From positions 1,560,011-1,624,010 of the forward strand of contig NZ_HG964497.1 of assembly GCF_000613125.1 (NCBI RefSeq): DNA of 64,000 nucleotides, read 5' to 3'. Position numbers and translations under genes: made by a program. Below are positions 1 through 8,260 of the stretch, in pieces; the stretch's first letter is position 1, and every line of letters starts with the position of its first letter. The notes below the pieces were generated by a model. It was not told the DNA's origin and did no database searches. It saw nothing but the letters and a program-made list of their open reading frames with translations. This DNA comes from Bacillus sp. EB01 (GTDB lineage Bacteria > Bacillota > Bacilli > Bacillales > Cytobacillaceae).

Positions 1-546
1 CAAGTTTAATTCCTCCATATAAGTTAGTACTTGCTTGCAATACATATCCGTTCCAAACTGAGATAGCCATTTGTACACTTCATACCATCTCTTTTGGTAA
101 AAACAATTTTCTAAATTGAGACCCATAATTGAAATGTCACTTTTTTGCTCGTAAAGTTTGGTTATATACATCAAATGTGGGAAATATCCTTGTTGTTTGT
201 GCCACATCAATTGATCCGCATATCTTTGTAACTGTCCGCTTCCTTCTCGGCTGTCGACTTTGTTTTCCAGGAATAAAAGATGTTGTTGCTTCCCAACATT
301 AAACGTAATCACCAAATCCGGTCGGCTATCCATGTCATGATGACCCAGTTTACTATACGTCTTCTGGGTGTACACCTCTACATTTGAAACACTAGGAAAA
401 TCCAGACCTGCCATTTCACAAAGGAATGAGAGCAATTTACCTTTCTCCTCTAAGATTGGACTGATAATTTCTGTTAAATAATCTTCTATCCTATGTCTCT
501 CTGAGTTCCTTACTAAATCATATAATCTCGTAAAAAATGGTCTCAT
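1..546 (-). CDS. PD-(D/E)XK nuclease-fold protein, 3' end outside window
   Basis: An open frame of 182 codons starts with ATG at 546 and runs off the left edge without a stop. Translated, it shows a nuclease-type core: an acidic residue around position 21, Asp77 in a RPDLVI strand, then the ENK triad (Glu94, Lys96) on the next hydrophobic strand. This spacing is typical of the PD-(D/E)XK superfamily. The surrounding sequence suggests a stand-alone nuclease-like protein of the kind often annotated as PD-(D/E)XK nuclease family. Substrate and role are unknown. The start lies about 350 bp from the next gene and no strong ribosome site is visible, so the start is tentative. Confidence 0.65.
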   Translation of the reverse strand, partial: MRPFFTRLYDLVRNSERHRIEDYLTEIISPILEEKGKLLSFLCEMAGLDFPSVSNVEVYTQKTYSKLGHHDMDSRPDLVITFNVGKQQHLLFLENKVDSREGSGQLQRYADQLMWHKQQGYFPHLMYITKLYEQKSDISIMGLNLENCFYQKRWYEVYKWLSQFGTDMYCKQVLTYMEELNL

Positions 547-845
547 AATTACACTCTTTCCTGTTTTATTCTCTTTGGACTTGCTTCTTTCTCTATTAAT
601 CTCAACTTCAATAAAGAACCCTAAATCGATCCTTATCCCTCCCCTATAAAAGTGCTTTGTTTAATTATATTTAACCATATTTTTACATAAAATAGTATGA
701 ATTTAGGTAAGAATACCCACTTCTACTTATTATTTTTGAGGAGGAGCAATAGTAGGAAACTAAGTAAATTTTGAAAAGGTATTAGTTATGCTCCCATGCC
801 AGAAAGTAATGATTGAAATTGTGGGTACGACAATTAGATCTTGAA
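547..845. other. Intergenic AT-rich stretch, no gene seen
   Basis: This AT-rich region separates the left-edge nuclease-like gene from the terminator of the isp operon. It must carry the promoter of the leftward gene, but I could not single out a convincing pair of hexamers. I see no RNA gene or repeat here. Confidence 0.5.
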
Positions 846-876
846 TGAAAAAAAGTGCTGGCCAATTGACCAGCAC
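846..876 (-). terminator. Rho-independent terminator of the isp-nuclease operon
   Basis: A perfect 7-bp stem (GTGCTGG at 855-861, CCAGCAC at 870-876) is followed on the minus strand by a T-run (the A-run at 847-854). It sits about 20 bp past the nuclease stop codon, as expected for the end of the two-gene operon. Confidence 0.85.
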
Positions 877-894
877 CCTGTAGCTCTTAAACTT

Positions 895-1671
895 TTAAAT
901 CAGCTTCTCCGCCCATTCAGGATAATCGATAAACGGGTTCCTATTGCCCTGAATCTCAAATATAGCCGCATTTCTGTGTTTTTCATACGTCGTCACTGGA
1001 TACTGGTTATGCCATGTTAGTAATAGTGACAAATTAACTTTGTCATGGATGTCCACATGCTTATATCTAAGTATGAAATACAGCGTTGCTCTTGAAACGA
1101 TGCCTCTTCCGTACTCTGGCTCAAACTTTTCCTCCTCTGCCATTCCGCAGCCTTCCCGTATTCGCTGTATGGAAGCTTCAGGCTCGTATGTGGCGAAATT
1201 ATGATATGGAAAGTTGCTTCTCATTGAGTTGCACGAAGGCTCGCAGGCAAAAAGGTGATGAAGATCGCCGCGCATCGGCTCTTGTTCATCAAACCAGGAT
1301 TGCGGGACGACATGCTCACAATTAAACAGTTGATTTCCAGACATAATACTGGGTTCACCCTTTTCCAGGCGTTCCAGCAGCATCATGTCATGGACAATCG
1401 TCTCCGAAACATCCATTCTTTTTCCAGAATAAAGGCTCTTGAGCTCGCCGTTTTCCTGCAAGTCTACCCATGGATACACATATCGATGGGGAGAGTACGA
1501 TGGCCTGTTCGTATGTGTGCTTTCAATCAGGCGTTGGACACTGCTTTTTAAATCCGAAAAATCGATATCCTTATAAAACTGAATCTTGGCTTGTTGATCC
1601 GTGAATTCATCGTAATAAGGTTTGTCCGTTTTATTTTCCAACAACCTTCCAACCTCGGCAGCAAACATCAT
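895..1671 (-). CDS. Endonuclease I family nuclease, no signal peptide
   Basis: This 258-residue protein belongs to the endonuclease I family (bacterial EndA/Bsn-like, His-Me finger nucleases). The diagnostic motif CEHVVPQSWF lies at about 118-127, with His120 as the likely general base, followed by a GDLHHL stretch and a closing GNRNPFIDYPEWAEKL segment that is typical of the family. Family members are usually secreted, but the N-terminus here is charged and shows no signal peptide, so a cytoplasmic or lysis-released enzyme is inferred. The ATG overlaps the isp stop codon (ATGA), which implies translational coupling with the protease. The enzyme probably cuts DNA and RNA without strict specificity. 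Confidence 0.88.
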   Translation of the reverse strand: MMFAAEVGRLLENKTDKPYYDEFTDQQAKIQFYKDIDFSDLKSSVQRLIESTHTNRPSYSPHRYVYPWVDLQENGELKSLYSGKRMDVSETIVHDMMLLERLEKGEPSIMSGNQLFNCEHVVPQSWFDEQEPMRGDLHHLFACEPSCNSMRSNFPYHNFATYEPEASIQRIREGCGMAEEEKFEPEYGRGIVSRATLYFILRYKHVDIHDKVNLSLLLTWHNQYPVTTYEKHRNAAIFEIQGNRNPFIDYPEWAEKLI

Positions 1672-2633
1672 AATGCCTGCAAAACCGAAGCCTGGAATTC
1701 ATTGCCAAAAATCCTCGATAGGTGTTCAGGTACGGTTAAATAAACCAGTCCGTTCCCTTCAAGCCGCTGGGAATTTCCGAGTGGGACTGTTCGTTTAATT
1801 AGCTGTGCAAAGAGCTCTGACTCCGAAAGCTTCCTGTCAAAGCTTCTAGTTGCCAGAACCTTGATCAGTGCCAATGCTCCTGACACATGGGGAGCAGCCA
1901 TTGATGTTCCAGATAAGGCAGCATATCTACCATTAAGGTAGGTGGACATTATTTTTTCGCCGGGCGCCACCAGGTCAATTTCATTATTGGAATTTGAAAA
2001 ATCCGAGGTACGCCTGTCCAGAGCGATGGAACCCACGCTGATGACTTCGTTATAACAGCCAGGATAGGCGAATTCATTCGTGTCGTCTTTTCCATCCCCT
2101 TCATTTCCAGCAGCGCAAACGACGAGTACATTGTTTCGCACGGCGTTCCTAATGGCTTCATGAAGCTCAGGCACATCGTTCGGACCCCCGAGGGACATCG
2201 AAATGATATCCACTTTCTGTTCCACAGCATAATTTATCCCATCTATAATCCACTTGTATTGCCCGGAGCCATTTTTGGCCAAAACCTTGATGATCAGAAG
2301 ATTGGCTTCTGGGGCAGTACCAATGACTCCAAATTCATTTGCTCCAGCAGCAATTGTGCCCGCAACATGGGTGCCATGGCCATTGTAATCATTGAAAATG
2401 TCGGGATTTCCTCTATCATCGGAAGTGAAATTTCTGCCCCCGATAATCCGGTCCTTGAGGTCGGGATGTTCGATGTCACAGCCTGTATCGAGCACAGCAA
2501 CTGTGATCCCTTCCCCCTTTGTTTCACCCCAGATTTTTGGAGCCTGAATTAGCTCTACACCTGCCGGAACTTCGTTTACTGTTTCTGTTGTTTCAACCAC
2601 TTGGTACGGGATAACACGGACATATCGATCCAT
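1668..2633 (-). CDS. isp: Intracellular subtilisin-type serine protease
   Basis: The 321-residue protein matches the Bacillus intracellular serine protease family in length (IspA is about 319 residues) and in having no signal peptide. The subtilase triad is visible: Asp49 in VLDTGCD, His86 in NGHGTHVAG and Ser244 in SGTSMAAPH. The N-terminal VIPYQV segment corresponds to the inhibitory LIPY-type propeptide of intracellular subtilisins, which blocks the active site until cleaved. These enzymes degrade cytoplasmic protein in stationary phase and are calcium dependent. A good ribosome site (GGGAGGGAAG) precedes the ATG. The gene is directly followed by an endonuclease I gene with overlapping stop and start codons, an unusual partner. 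Confidence 0.95.
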   Translation of the reverse strand: MDRYVRVIPYQVVETTETVNEVPAGVELIQAPKIWGETKGEGITVAVLDTGCDIEHPDLKDRIIGGRNFTSDDRGNPDIFNDYNGHGTHVAGTIAAGANEFGVIGTAPEANLLIIKVLAKNGSGQYKWIIDGINYAVEQKVDIISMSLGGPNDVPELHEAIRNAVRNNVLVVCAAGNEGDGKDDTNEFAYPGCYNEVISVGSIALDRRTSDFSNSNNEIDLVAPGEKIMSTYLNGRYAALSGTSMAAPHVSGALALIKVLATRSFDRKLSESELFAQLIKRTVPLGNSQRLEGNGLVYLTVPEHLSRIFGNEFQASVLQAL

Positions 2634-2886
2634 TTACTTCCCTCCCTTTAGGATTAACTATGGAGCCAAGACTTGGTGTTAACTCTATTATACTATTTTA
2701 CTGAATATTCAAACAGTTCCTTTCGGCATATGTTCTTCGAAAAATATTGGGAAAAAATTTCTAGCTTGGGAACCCCACCACTTAAGTAGCCAAGATTAAT
2801 ATGAAACCTAGGGAATTGAGCCCTTGCCCCACTAATAGAATTCATTTATATTTTTTGTATATTCTGAATATATAACGGGGTGGACA

Positions 2887-3798
2887 ATGAATAATATTGA
2901 TTTTAGCGATGTGCATAAATTTTTGGTTTCCGTTGGGTTAGGAACGATCGTTTTTGCATTTCTACTGCCATGGTTATTTTTAAAAGAAGAATTCAATCTT
3001 TACCTTGAAAAAGATACAGTGGCCAAGTATACGGATGATTCTCAAAAGGTCATTCATCTAAAAAACTCAATATTAATAGACTTATTTTCCAACCTACATT
3101 GGATTACTATTTTATTTCTGGCAATTGGACTTTTTTTGATAGGTGTAGGAATTTTCCATTGGTGGAGAAAACAGAAGGAATTCGACAAAGGGCAAGTTCT
3201 GGACAATATGAATAAAGAACTGACAAACAAGAAGTTAAAAAAGGAATTAGAGGATACGACACCTAGTGAGAAAGCTTCAGCTGTATTAAATGAAATTAAT
3301 GCTGACCTCTTTGGCACTGCAAGTGCTGCGACAAGTGATAGCATAGTGCCTGAAAATCCAATTTCTCAGAAAACCTCTGTAACTTCGACTGAAAGTGTTG
3401 AAATCGTAAAGGCCTATAACCGAATTGAACATATCACTGTTGGGAAAATAACCGAGAAATATTCCAATAAATATGAGGTAGTGCTGGATAAGAAAATCCT
3501 AAACTTAAATTTGAATATTTTATTACTAGGTAGAACAAATGATTTTTCTGATCGAATTATTGAAATTAAATACAGGTCGCAAAGTCCACTTACTTTGACT
3601 GAAGCTACTGAATTGATTGATGCATTGGAGCAGGTTTACAAACTTGCTACCGGCAGAATAGCGATTCCCCTTATTGTTCTGGTTACCTCCGCTAAAATTA
3701 AGATTCATTCAGAACAGATACTGAACCCCTTAATCTCACAAAATAAATTAGTACTTTTAATTGAAGATGAGTTAATAGACTGGGATCCTATTTTATAG
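2887..3798 (+). CDS. Two-TM membrane protein with possible nuclease-fold C-terminus
   Basis: This 303-residue protein is not recognised by name. Two hydrophobic segments are seen at about 12-32 and 71-91, followed by a charged linker and a soluble alpha/beta domain from about 175. In that domain a strand ending RIIEIKYR contains an E-x-K pair, preceded by an acidic stretch, and the LIVLVTSAKIKI strand follows. This resembles a degenerate PD-(D/E)XK core, but I cannot confirm it. The ATG is preceded by GGGGTGG at a suitable distance. The gene stands alone, divergent from isp, and ends at a strong terminator. Confidence 0.7.
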   Translation: MNNIDFSDVHKFLVSVGLGTIVFAFLLPWLFLKEEFNLYLEKDTVAKYTDDSQKVIHLKNSILIDLFSNLHWITILFLAIGLFLIGVGIFHWWRKQKEFDKGQVLDNMNKELTNKKLKKELEDTTPSEKASAVLNEINADLFGTASAATSDSIVPENPISQKTSVTSTESVEIVKAYNRIEHITVGKITEKYSNKYEVVLDKKILNLNLNILLLGRTNDFSDRIIEIKYRSQSPLTLTEATELIDALEQVYKLATGRIAIPLIVLVTSAKIKIHSEQILNPLISQNKLVLLIEDELIDWDPIL

Positions 3799-3803
3799 AA
3801 CAA

Positions 3804-3838
3804 ACAGGACGGTTCTATCAAAAAAGAACCGTCCCCAC
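3804..3838 (+). terminator. Terminator after the two-TM protein
   Basis: A perfect 10-bp inverted repeat (GGACGGTTCT at 3807-3816, AGAACCGTCC at 3825-3834) sits a few bases past the stop codon at 3798. The GAACCGTCCCC core recurs near other gene ends at about 21050 and 29600-29660, so it may be a dispersed terminator-like repeat. Confidence 0.7.
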
Positions 3839-3851
3839 TTTGCCTTTATGC

Positions 3852-4295
3852 CTAATCCATATACCAATCTGCTTTAGAGTACGCACTAGGCTGATAATAT
3901 CTCTTTCTCATCATCAAAATAATATCCCATTTCCGGTGGATGAAATAACTGATAATCAAGACCAGAAAAGCTGAACCTTGATATACACGCTGACCATATG
4001 TTTCTCGTATTTTTTCTCCCAAAAATATATCCAGTGGAAGAAACAATAAAAAAGTCAGGACCATTAAGTGCATTCCGAGCACAAAGTACACCCCATACCC
4101 CGAAATGTGGTATTTAGCGATCCATTTGAATAAAAACAAATAAGAAACCACCAGTATAACCAACATGACAAAAGAGCCTATCCACGTTTCCCCATTTTTC
4201 AGCTCCTCGAAAATAACTCCAAATAAAATAACCAATACAAACGATAAACTTGCTAACAAGCAATACTGAATAAATTTCACTATAGAAATAGGCAT
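3852..4295 (-). CDS. Small polytopic membrane protein, unknown
   Basis: The 147-residue product is almost entirely hydrophobic, with four predicted membrane spans (about 7-27, 38-57, 66-88 and 104-121) and a basic, Tyr-rich C-terminus. I do not recognise the family. The ATG is preceded by a GGGGGAAG ribosome site. It lies 29 bp downstream of the DUF3895 gene on the same strand and may be cotranscribed with it. It converges on the terminator at 3804-3838, which could serve both directions. Confidence 0.65.
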   Translation of the reverse strand: MPISIVKFIQYCLLASLSFVLVILFGVIFEELKNGETWIGSFVMLVILVVSYLFLFKWIAKYHISGYGVYFVLGMHLMVLTFLLFLPLDIFLGEKIRETYGQRVYQGSAFLVLIISYFIHRKWDIILMMRKRYYQPSAYSKADWYMD

Positions 4296-4324
4296 CCACT
4301 TCCCCCTCTCTCCAAATTAGGTTA

Positions 4325-5218
4325 TTAGTAGGCCTGATTCAGTACATACACCCACTTCAATTTTTCACCAGTCCGTGAGAAATAGCCTCTTTTTACAAGT
4401 GTCTCTACGTATATTCCCACATCAACCTGTGCTTTTAGTTTCCCTGTCACGTACCTCTCACCACCAATTAACTCCATCTTAAGCAGCCATTCACAGAGAC
4501 CCTCGAGGTTAGACGCACCATAAAGGTTGAAATAGTAAAATACAGCCTTTTGTATTAAGATGTCGAGCGGGGAATCCACCTCCGGAACATGAAGGGAACT
4601 CAATTCTTGTTCAAGGTTCTTCCTTTCTAGTCCCCTCTCTTCTTCAGCCTGTTTCTTCTTAAATTCACGGATGATATCTCGTGCTTTTTCTTCCTGCCTA
4701 TTTGTCAATGGAAGGGCAAGGGAAAGCTGTTTTTGCATTTCTTTCGGGAGGAGCTCGGTATACGCCAAATCAAAAGACGGTTTCCACCCATTTTGCCATT
4801 TGCTCAAGACCTCGTCCATTTCCAAGTCAACTTCCTGCAGTCCTTTAACTACATCTTTTGCAATATGGGGAGGAAAGCCGGTATGTTGTTCGAAATGGGT
4901 AATACCAAACCTCAGTATCTTCCGGGTCTTGTTGTTTTGGACAATATACTGATAGCGAAGGCTCTTCCCACACTCGCATTTTAGTTCGTCTGTTACCATT
5001 CCCCCATCGATATAATCGACAAGTTCCCATTGTGTCATTTCATCGAGGATGGCCTGTTCAGATAAATCGTTTCCTTTATTCGCCTTCAAGCGGGCTATGA
5101 AGTTCGCATAATACGTCCTCTTGCCCCTTTTAAGGGAATCCTGTAGGAACTCCCGCTGTTCATCGTTCAGTTCACCCATCAAGCGATCCCGGTCACTTTT
5201 GTTCAGATATACAATCAT
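4325..5218 (-). CDS. DUF3895-like protein
   Basis: The product (297 residues from the chosen start) resembles the Bacillus DUF3895 family of unknown function. A CECGK motif and later conserved Trp, Phe and His residues give a possible metal-binding segment in the N-terminal half. The centre (about 190-230) is rich in Lys and Glu and probably coiled, and the C-terminus looks like a winged-helix or all-helical domain. The frame opens 45 bp further upstream, but GGGGAGGACT lies 6-7 nt before the ATG at 5218, so I place the start there. The likely neighbour in an operon is the membrane protein downstream. Confidence 0.7.
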   Translation of the reverse strand: MIVYLNKSDRDRLMGELNDEQREFLQDSLKRGKRTYYANFIARLKANKGNDLSEQAILDEMTQWELVDYIDGGMVTDELKCECGKSLRYQYIVQNNKTRKILRFGITHFEQHTGFPPHIAKDVVKGLQEVDLEMDEVLSKWQNGWKPSFDLAYTELLPKEMQKQLSLALPLTNRQEEKARDIIREFKKKQAEEERGLERKNLEQELSSLHVPEVDSPLDILIQKAVFYYFNLYGASNLEGLCEWLLKMELIGGERYVTGKLKAQVDVGIYVETLVKRGYFSRTGEKLKWVYVLNQAY

Positions 5219-5263
5219 CCTGAGTCCTCCCCGAATAATTTCTCCTTCTATTATATCAATCAC

Positions 5264-6043
5264 GTTGCTATCTCTAAGCTATTATTGGGCAAATAAATCC
5301 TGAGATAAAAAATATGGACAAGGTAAATGACTGAACAATTGGGGGTAGTATCAGGTTGGTTAATAAGGCATTATACCAATCCCATTTAAAGAATTACAAA
5401 AAGCCATGGGATACGTCCCCGTGAATTATTGTCCTAGAGGAACAGGAGATTTGGGAGATAACATTATAGGAGAGGATGAAGGCGGTTCTAATTGTTCTTT
5501 TAATAGAACAATTTTCTGGTTTATCGGTCTAATAAATTTATCGGTCTAATTAGAAATTTATCGGTCCAGGAAAAATTTTATCAGTCAAACCACAGCCTCT
5601 GCCGCTACTACACAATTAGAAAGCACCGGCAAATGTATGGCATCCAGCCTTCCTATGACAATGCAGACAAACTGTTCAATGAAATCATTGAAACTTATGG
5701 ACTGCAACCCCAATACCGTGGGTCCGTGGATGACTGCATTCTATTTTTTCTTAAGAATATGTACTATTTTATAAAAAAGACGGCAACGTTGCATTTTGAC
5801 AACAGAGAGAGCCGTCTTTTCTATCTCCAATATGGACTTGGGTGTTTAATGCGCAATATCCTATCTCATTAAAGGTAAGGGCTGTTGACGCTAACTTTTA
5901 AATTAAAAATAACAAGGTCAATAAGAGATAATTTTGATAAAATCATTTGTCTAGCAATCTCTTCAATGTATGAGTTAACTGTCCTTGTTCAAAATATTGC
6001 TGAAATCTCTCATATGTTTTATATTTGCTCCCAACTATATTAT
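5264..6043. other. Long intergenic region with one repeat copy and an internal hairpin
   Basis: No convincing gene is seen. The region contains a dispersed repeat (5489-5625) and a hairpin with arms AAAAGACGGC (5775-5785) and GCCGTCTTTT (5811-5821) that resembles a bidirectional terminator. A 79-codon frame at 5633-5872 runs through this hairpin, has no ribosome site and is probably not expressed. Confidence 0.5.
5489..5625 (+). repeat. Dispersed intergenic repeat with TTTATCGGTC direct repeats, copy 1
   Basis: The element starts with a palindrome (arms AATTGTTCT and AGAACAATT), then carries three or four imperfect direct repeats of TTTATCGGTC, and ends with the block AACCACAGCCTCTGCCGC. The same arrangement occurs at 7971-8090, so the LTA synthase gene is bracketed by two copies in the same orientation. 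Confidence 0.8.
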
Positions 6044-7843
6044 TTACCGGTTTAAGGTATTAAAGTAATCCCCCTGTATGATTAAATTTGATATTTCCAA
6101 TATTTTTTCTTCTTCTTCATTTAAATCAAAATCTATATTATTTTTGGTGATCAGATAAGAAGGGCTTTTTGAATAATCTCCTTTTGATATAATCGCCTTT
6201 CCTTCATCTTGGTTTAACAAATCCTTCCCAATAGTATATTTTATATCCTCAGGGTTAACCCCCATGATATTGGCCAGTGTTGGAAAGATATCTATTTGGC
6301 CTCCTATTGTTGAATAAGTCTTTCCTTCTAGTTGAGGATTATAGATTATCATAGGAATTGGAACATACTTTCTAATCCACTCTTCCGAGCCAATATGTCT
6401 TTTTTCCATTTTCTCAATTAGGTTTTTATCATTTTCGAATATTCCATTATGATCTCCATATAGTACGATAATTGATTCATCTAGTAATCCTGTTTTTCCT
6501 AACTTGCTTATAAATTGCCCTAAAGCTTTATCTGTATATCTGACACTCTGAAGATAATTAGCCAAAATAGTGTTTTGTATATTCTTTGGTAACTTTAACT
6601 CTTGTTCTTCCATCGGTATTTCAAAGGGCACATGATTCGTGAGGGTTATGTAAAAAGCATAAAAAGGTTTTTTTTGTTTGCTAATCATCTCAATGGATTG
6701 ATCAAACATAGATATATCGCTTAAACCCATACCAATTTCATCATCTATTTTAAAGTCTGAGATAGATTTATATTCGTCAAACCCTAAATTAGGCAGCATT
6801 CTATCTCTATTCCAATAAGTAGCCTCATCTGCATGCAAAGCGAGTGTTGAATATCCACTTTTCTTTAATGCCGCAGCTAAAGAAATATATTTATTATTTG
6901 GATATCTAAAGTTAACAGCCCCCTTTGAAACAGGGAATAAAGAGGTTTGGGATAAAAACTCAGCATCAGCACTATTTCCTTCAATAGTTTGAGGGTAAAA
7001 GTTAGGGAAATATAGTGAATGATTCAGCATAGTGTTTAAAAATGGCGTTACTTCTTGATCTGCGATTTTCTTATTAATAACAAAGTTTTGCAATGACTCA
7101 ACTTGAATTAAAATTAAATTTTTATTTTTTCCTATTTCATTTGTATTTACATAACTTTGATTTCCATTTTTATTAAACCATTCATTAATCACCTTTATTT
7201 CTTTTTCATCGAGGGTTTCCCTGTCATTCATATAAGAATATATATCTAATACATGATGCCCTACGATACTATACCTTTCAATATTATCCATCCCGGTAAA
7301 CTGTCTAAAAGGATTCTCATTTTTTATATAATATTTAAAAGCAGGATTTAAAAAAATAAATAATAACCCCAAGATCATATAACCGAAGAAGATTTTTTTT
7401 CTAAATAGAATGTGACTTTTAAACTTTTTTCGGATAACCCAGAGGATGAAAATGTCGAGAAAAAACAAGACATAAAACCACTTTAAAATTGATACTATAC
7501 TCTCGCCTAACCCATTTAAATTTCCTAATTGAGACAAAGAATATATAGTTAAAGGAGAATTATAGTAACTTAAATACAGTGTATTCACAAATAATAATAG
7601 AGAGATAAAGAAATTAATGGCTAGTAAATGATAAAAATGATTATATTTAAAAATGAATGAAAACGAACTGAATAATATGAAAAAACCAATATAAGTAAAC
7701 GTTCCTTCTGTGGAGAGTGGCAGTCCATTTAATATAGTAAAAAGTAGTAATTTGATTAATAAAAAAAATAAAGTTATTACATTTAAATTTCTAAAATATT
7801 TTAATAATGTTTTGAGCATATAATTGTTTTTAGTTTCTCCCAT
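6044..7843 (-). CDS. LtaS-family lipoteichoic acid synthase / sulfatase-fold membrane transferase
   Basis: Five N-terminal membrane spans (roughly residues 20-175) precede an extracellular sulfatase-fold domain, the layout of LtaS, YfnI, YqgS and YvgJ. Such enzymes polymerise glycerol phosphate from phosphatidylglycerol onto the lipoteichoic acid anchor, or prime it. Metal-binding residues can be seen: Glu249 in QVESLQNF and Asp464-His465 in YGDHNG, with the NHVPF motif between them. The usual catalytic Thr in the G-K/N-T-S/A-D-A-E-F motif is Ser291 here (GNSADAEF). I chose the ATG at 7843 because GGAAGAGGT lies just upstream. The frame extends 25 codons further up to 7918, where the ribosome site is weak. 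Codon use is AT-rich compared with the flanks. Confidence 0.85.
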   Translation of the reverse strand: MGETKNNYMLKTLLKYFRNLNVITLFFLLIKLLLFTILNGLPLSTEGTFTYIGFFILFSSFSFIFKYNHFYHLLAINFFISLLLFVNTLYLSYYNSPLTIYSLSQLGNLNGLGESIVSILKWFYVLFFLDIFILWVIRKKFKSHILFRKKIFFGYMILGLLFIFLNPAFKYYIKNENPFRQFTGMDNIERYSIVGHHVLDIYSYMNDRETLDEKEIKVINEWFNKNGNQSYVNTNEIGKNKNLILIQVESLQNFVINKKIADQEVTPFLNTMLNHSLYFPNFYPQTIEGNSADAEFLSQTSLFPVSKGAVNFRYPNNKYISLAAALKKSGYSTLALHADEATYWNRDRMLPNLGFDEYKSISDFKIDDEIGMGLSDISMFDQSIEMISKQKKPFYAFYITLTNHVPFEIPMEEQELKLPKNIQNTILANYLQSVRYTDKALGQFISKLGKTGLLDESIIVLYGDHNGIFENDKNLIEKMEKRHIGSEEWIRKYVPIPMIIYNPQLEGKTYSTIGGQIDIFPTLANIMGVNPEDIKYTIGKDLLNQDEGKAIISKGDYSKSPSYLITKNNIDFDLNEEEEKILEISNLIIQGDYFNTLNR

Positions 7844-7970
7844 TTTACCTCTTCCTATTATTAAAGCTTTTCTGGCATTCCTTATTGTCTCTTTTATCCT
7901 ACTGGAAAGCTTGTCCATTTGCCTAGGTTATTGTCCCATATCTTCTATTTTTTGATTTATATAGCTATCT

Positions 7971-8090
7971 AATTGTTCTTTTAATAGAACATTTTTCTTG
8001 TTAATCGGTCTAATAAAAAATTTATCGGTCCATGAAAAAATTTATCGGTCAAACCACAGCCTCTGCCGCCACAATACAATTAAAAAGCAT
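7971..8090 (+). repeat. Dispersed intergenic repeat with TTTATCGGTC direct repeats, copy 2
   Basis: This is the second copy of the element at 5489-5625, with the same GTTCTTTTAATAGAAC hairpin, the TATCGGTC repeats and the AACCACAGCCTCTGCCGC end block. It lies just upstream of the LTA synthase gene. Confidence 0.8.
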
Positions 8091-8146
8091 CGCCCAGACT
8101 GAACCCATCAAATGAATGACAGCTAAACTAAACACTCCAGCTTTCC

Positions 8147-8198
8147 TGTGAAACACCCCACCCGTGAAACAAGAAAAACCGGGAAGTGACAGGCACCT
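8147..8198 (+). repeat. Dispersed GTGAAACAAGAAAA / TGACAGGCACC repeat, partial copy
   Basis: About 50 bp here match 34261-34311 almost base for base: TGTGAAAC, then CCCGTGAAACAAGAAAA, CCGGGAAGTGACAGGCACC. Related shorter copies lie near 53615 and 55075. Function is unknown. Confidence 0.7.
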
Positions 8199-8208
8199 CT
8201 CCACCACA

Positions 8209-8242
8209 CCAAAAAAAAGAGGCCACCCCACCGGATGGCCTC
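8209..8242 (-). terminator. Terminator of the serine catabolic genes
   Basis: The stem GAGGCCA (8219-8225) with TGGCCTC (8236-8242) is followed on the minus strand by eight T residues. It is placed 20 bp past the sdaC stop codon. Confidence 0.9.
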
Positions 8243-8260
8243 GCATACTACGATTTTAAT

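Noticed and set aside
5633-5872. 79-codon plus-strand frame after repeat copy 1
   Set aside because: No ribosome site, and it runs through a strong terminator-like hairpin.
8049-8246. 65-codon minus-strand frame
   Set aside because: It lies over a dispersed repeat and the sdaC terminator; no ribosome site.
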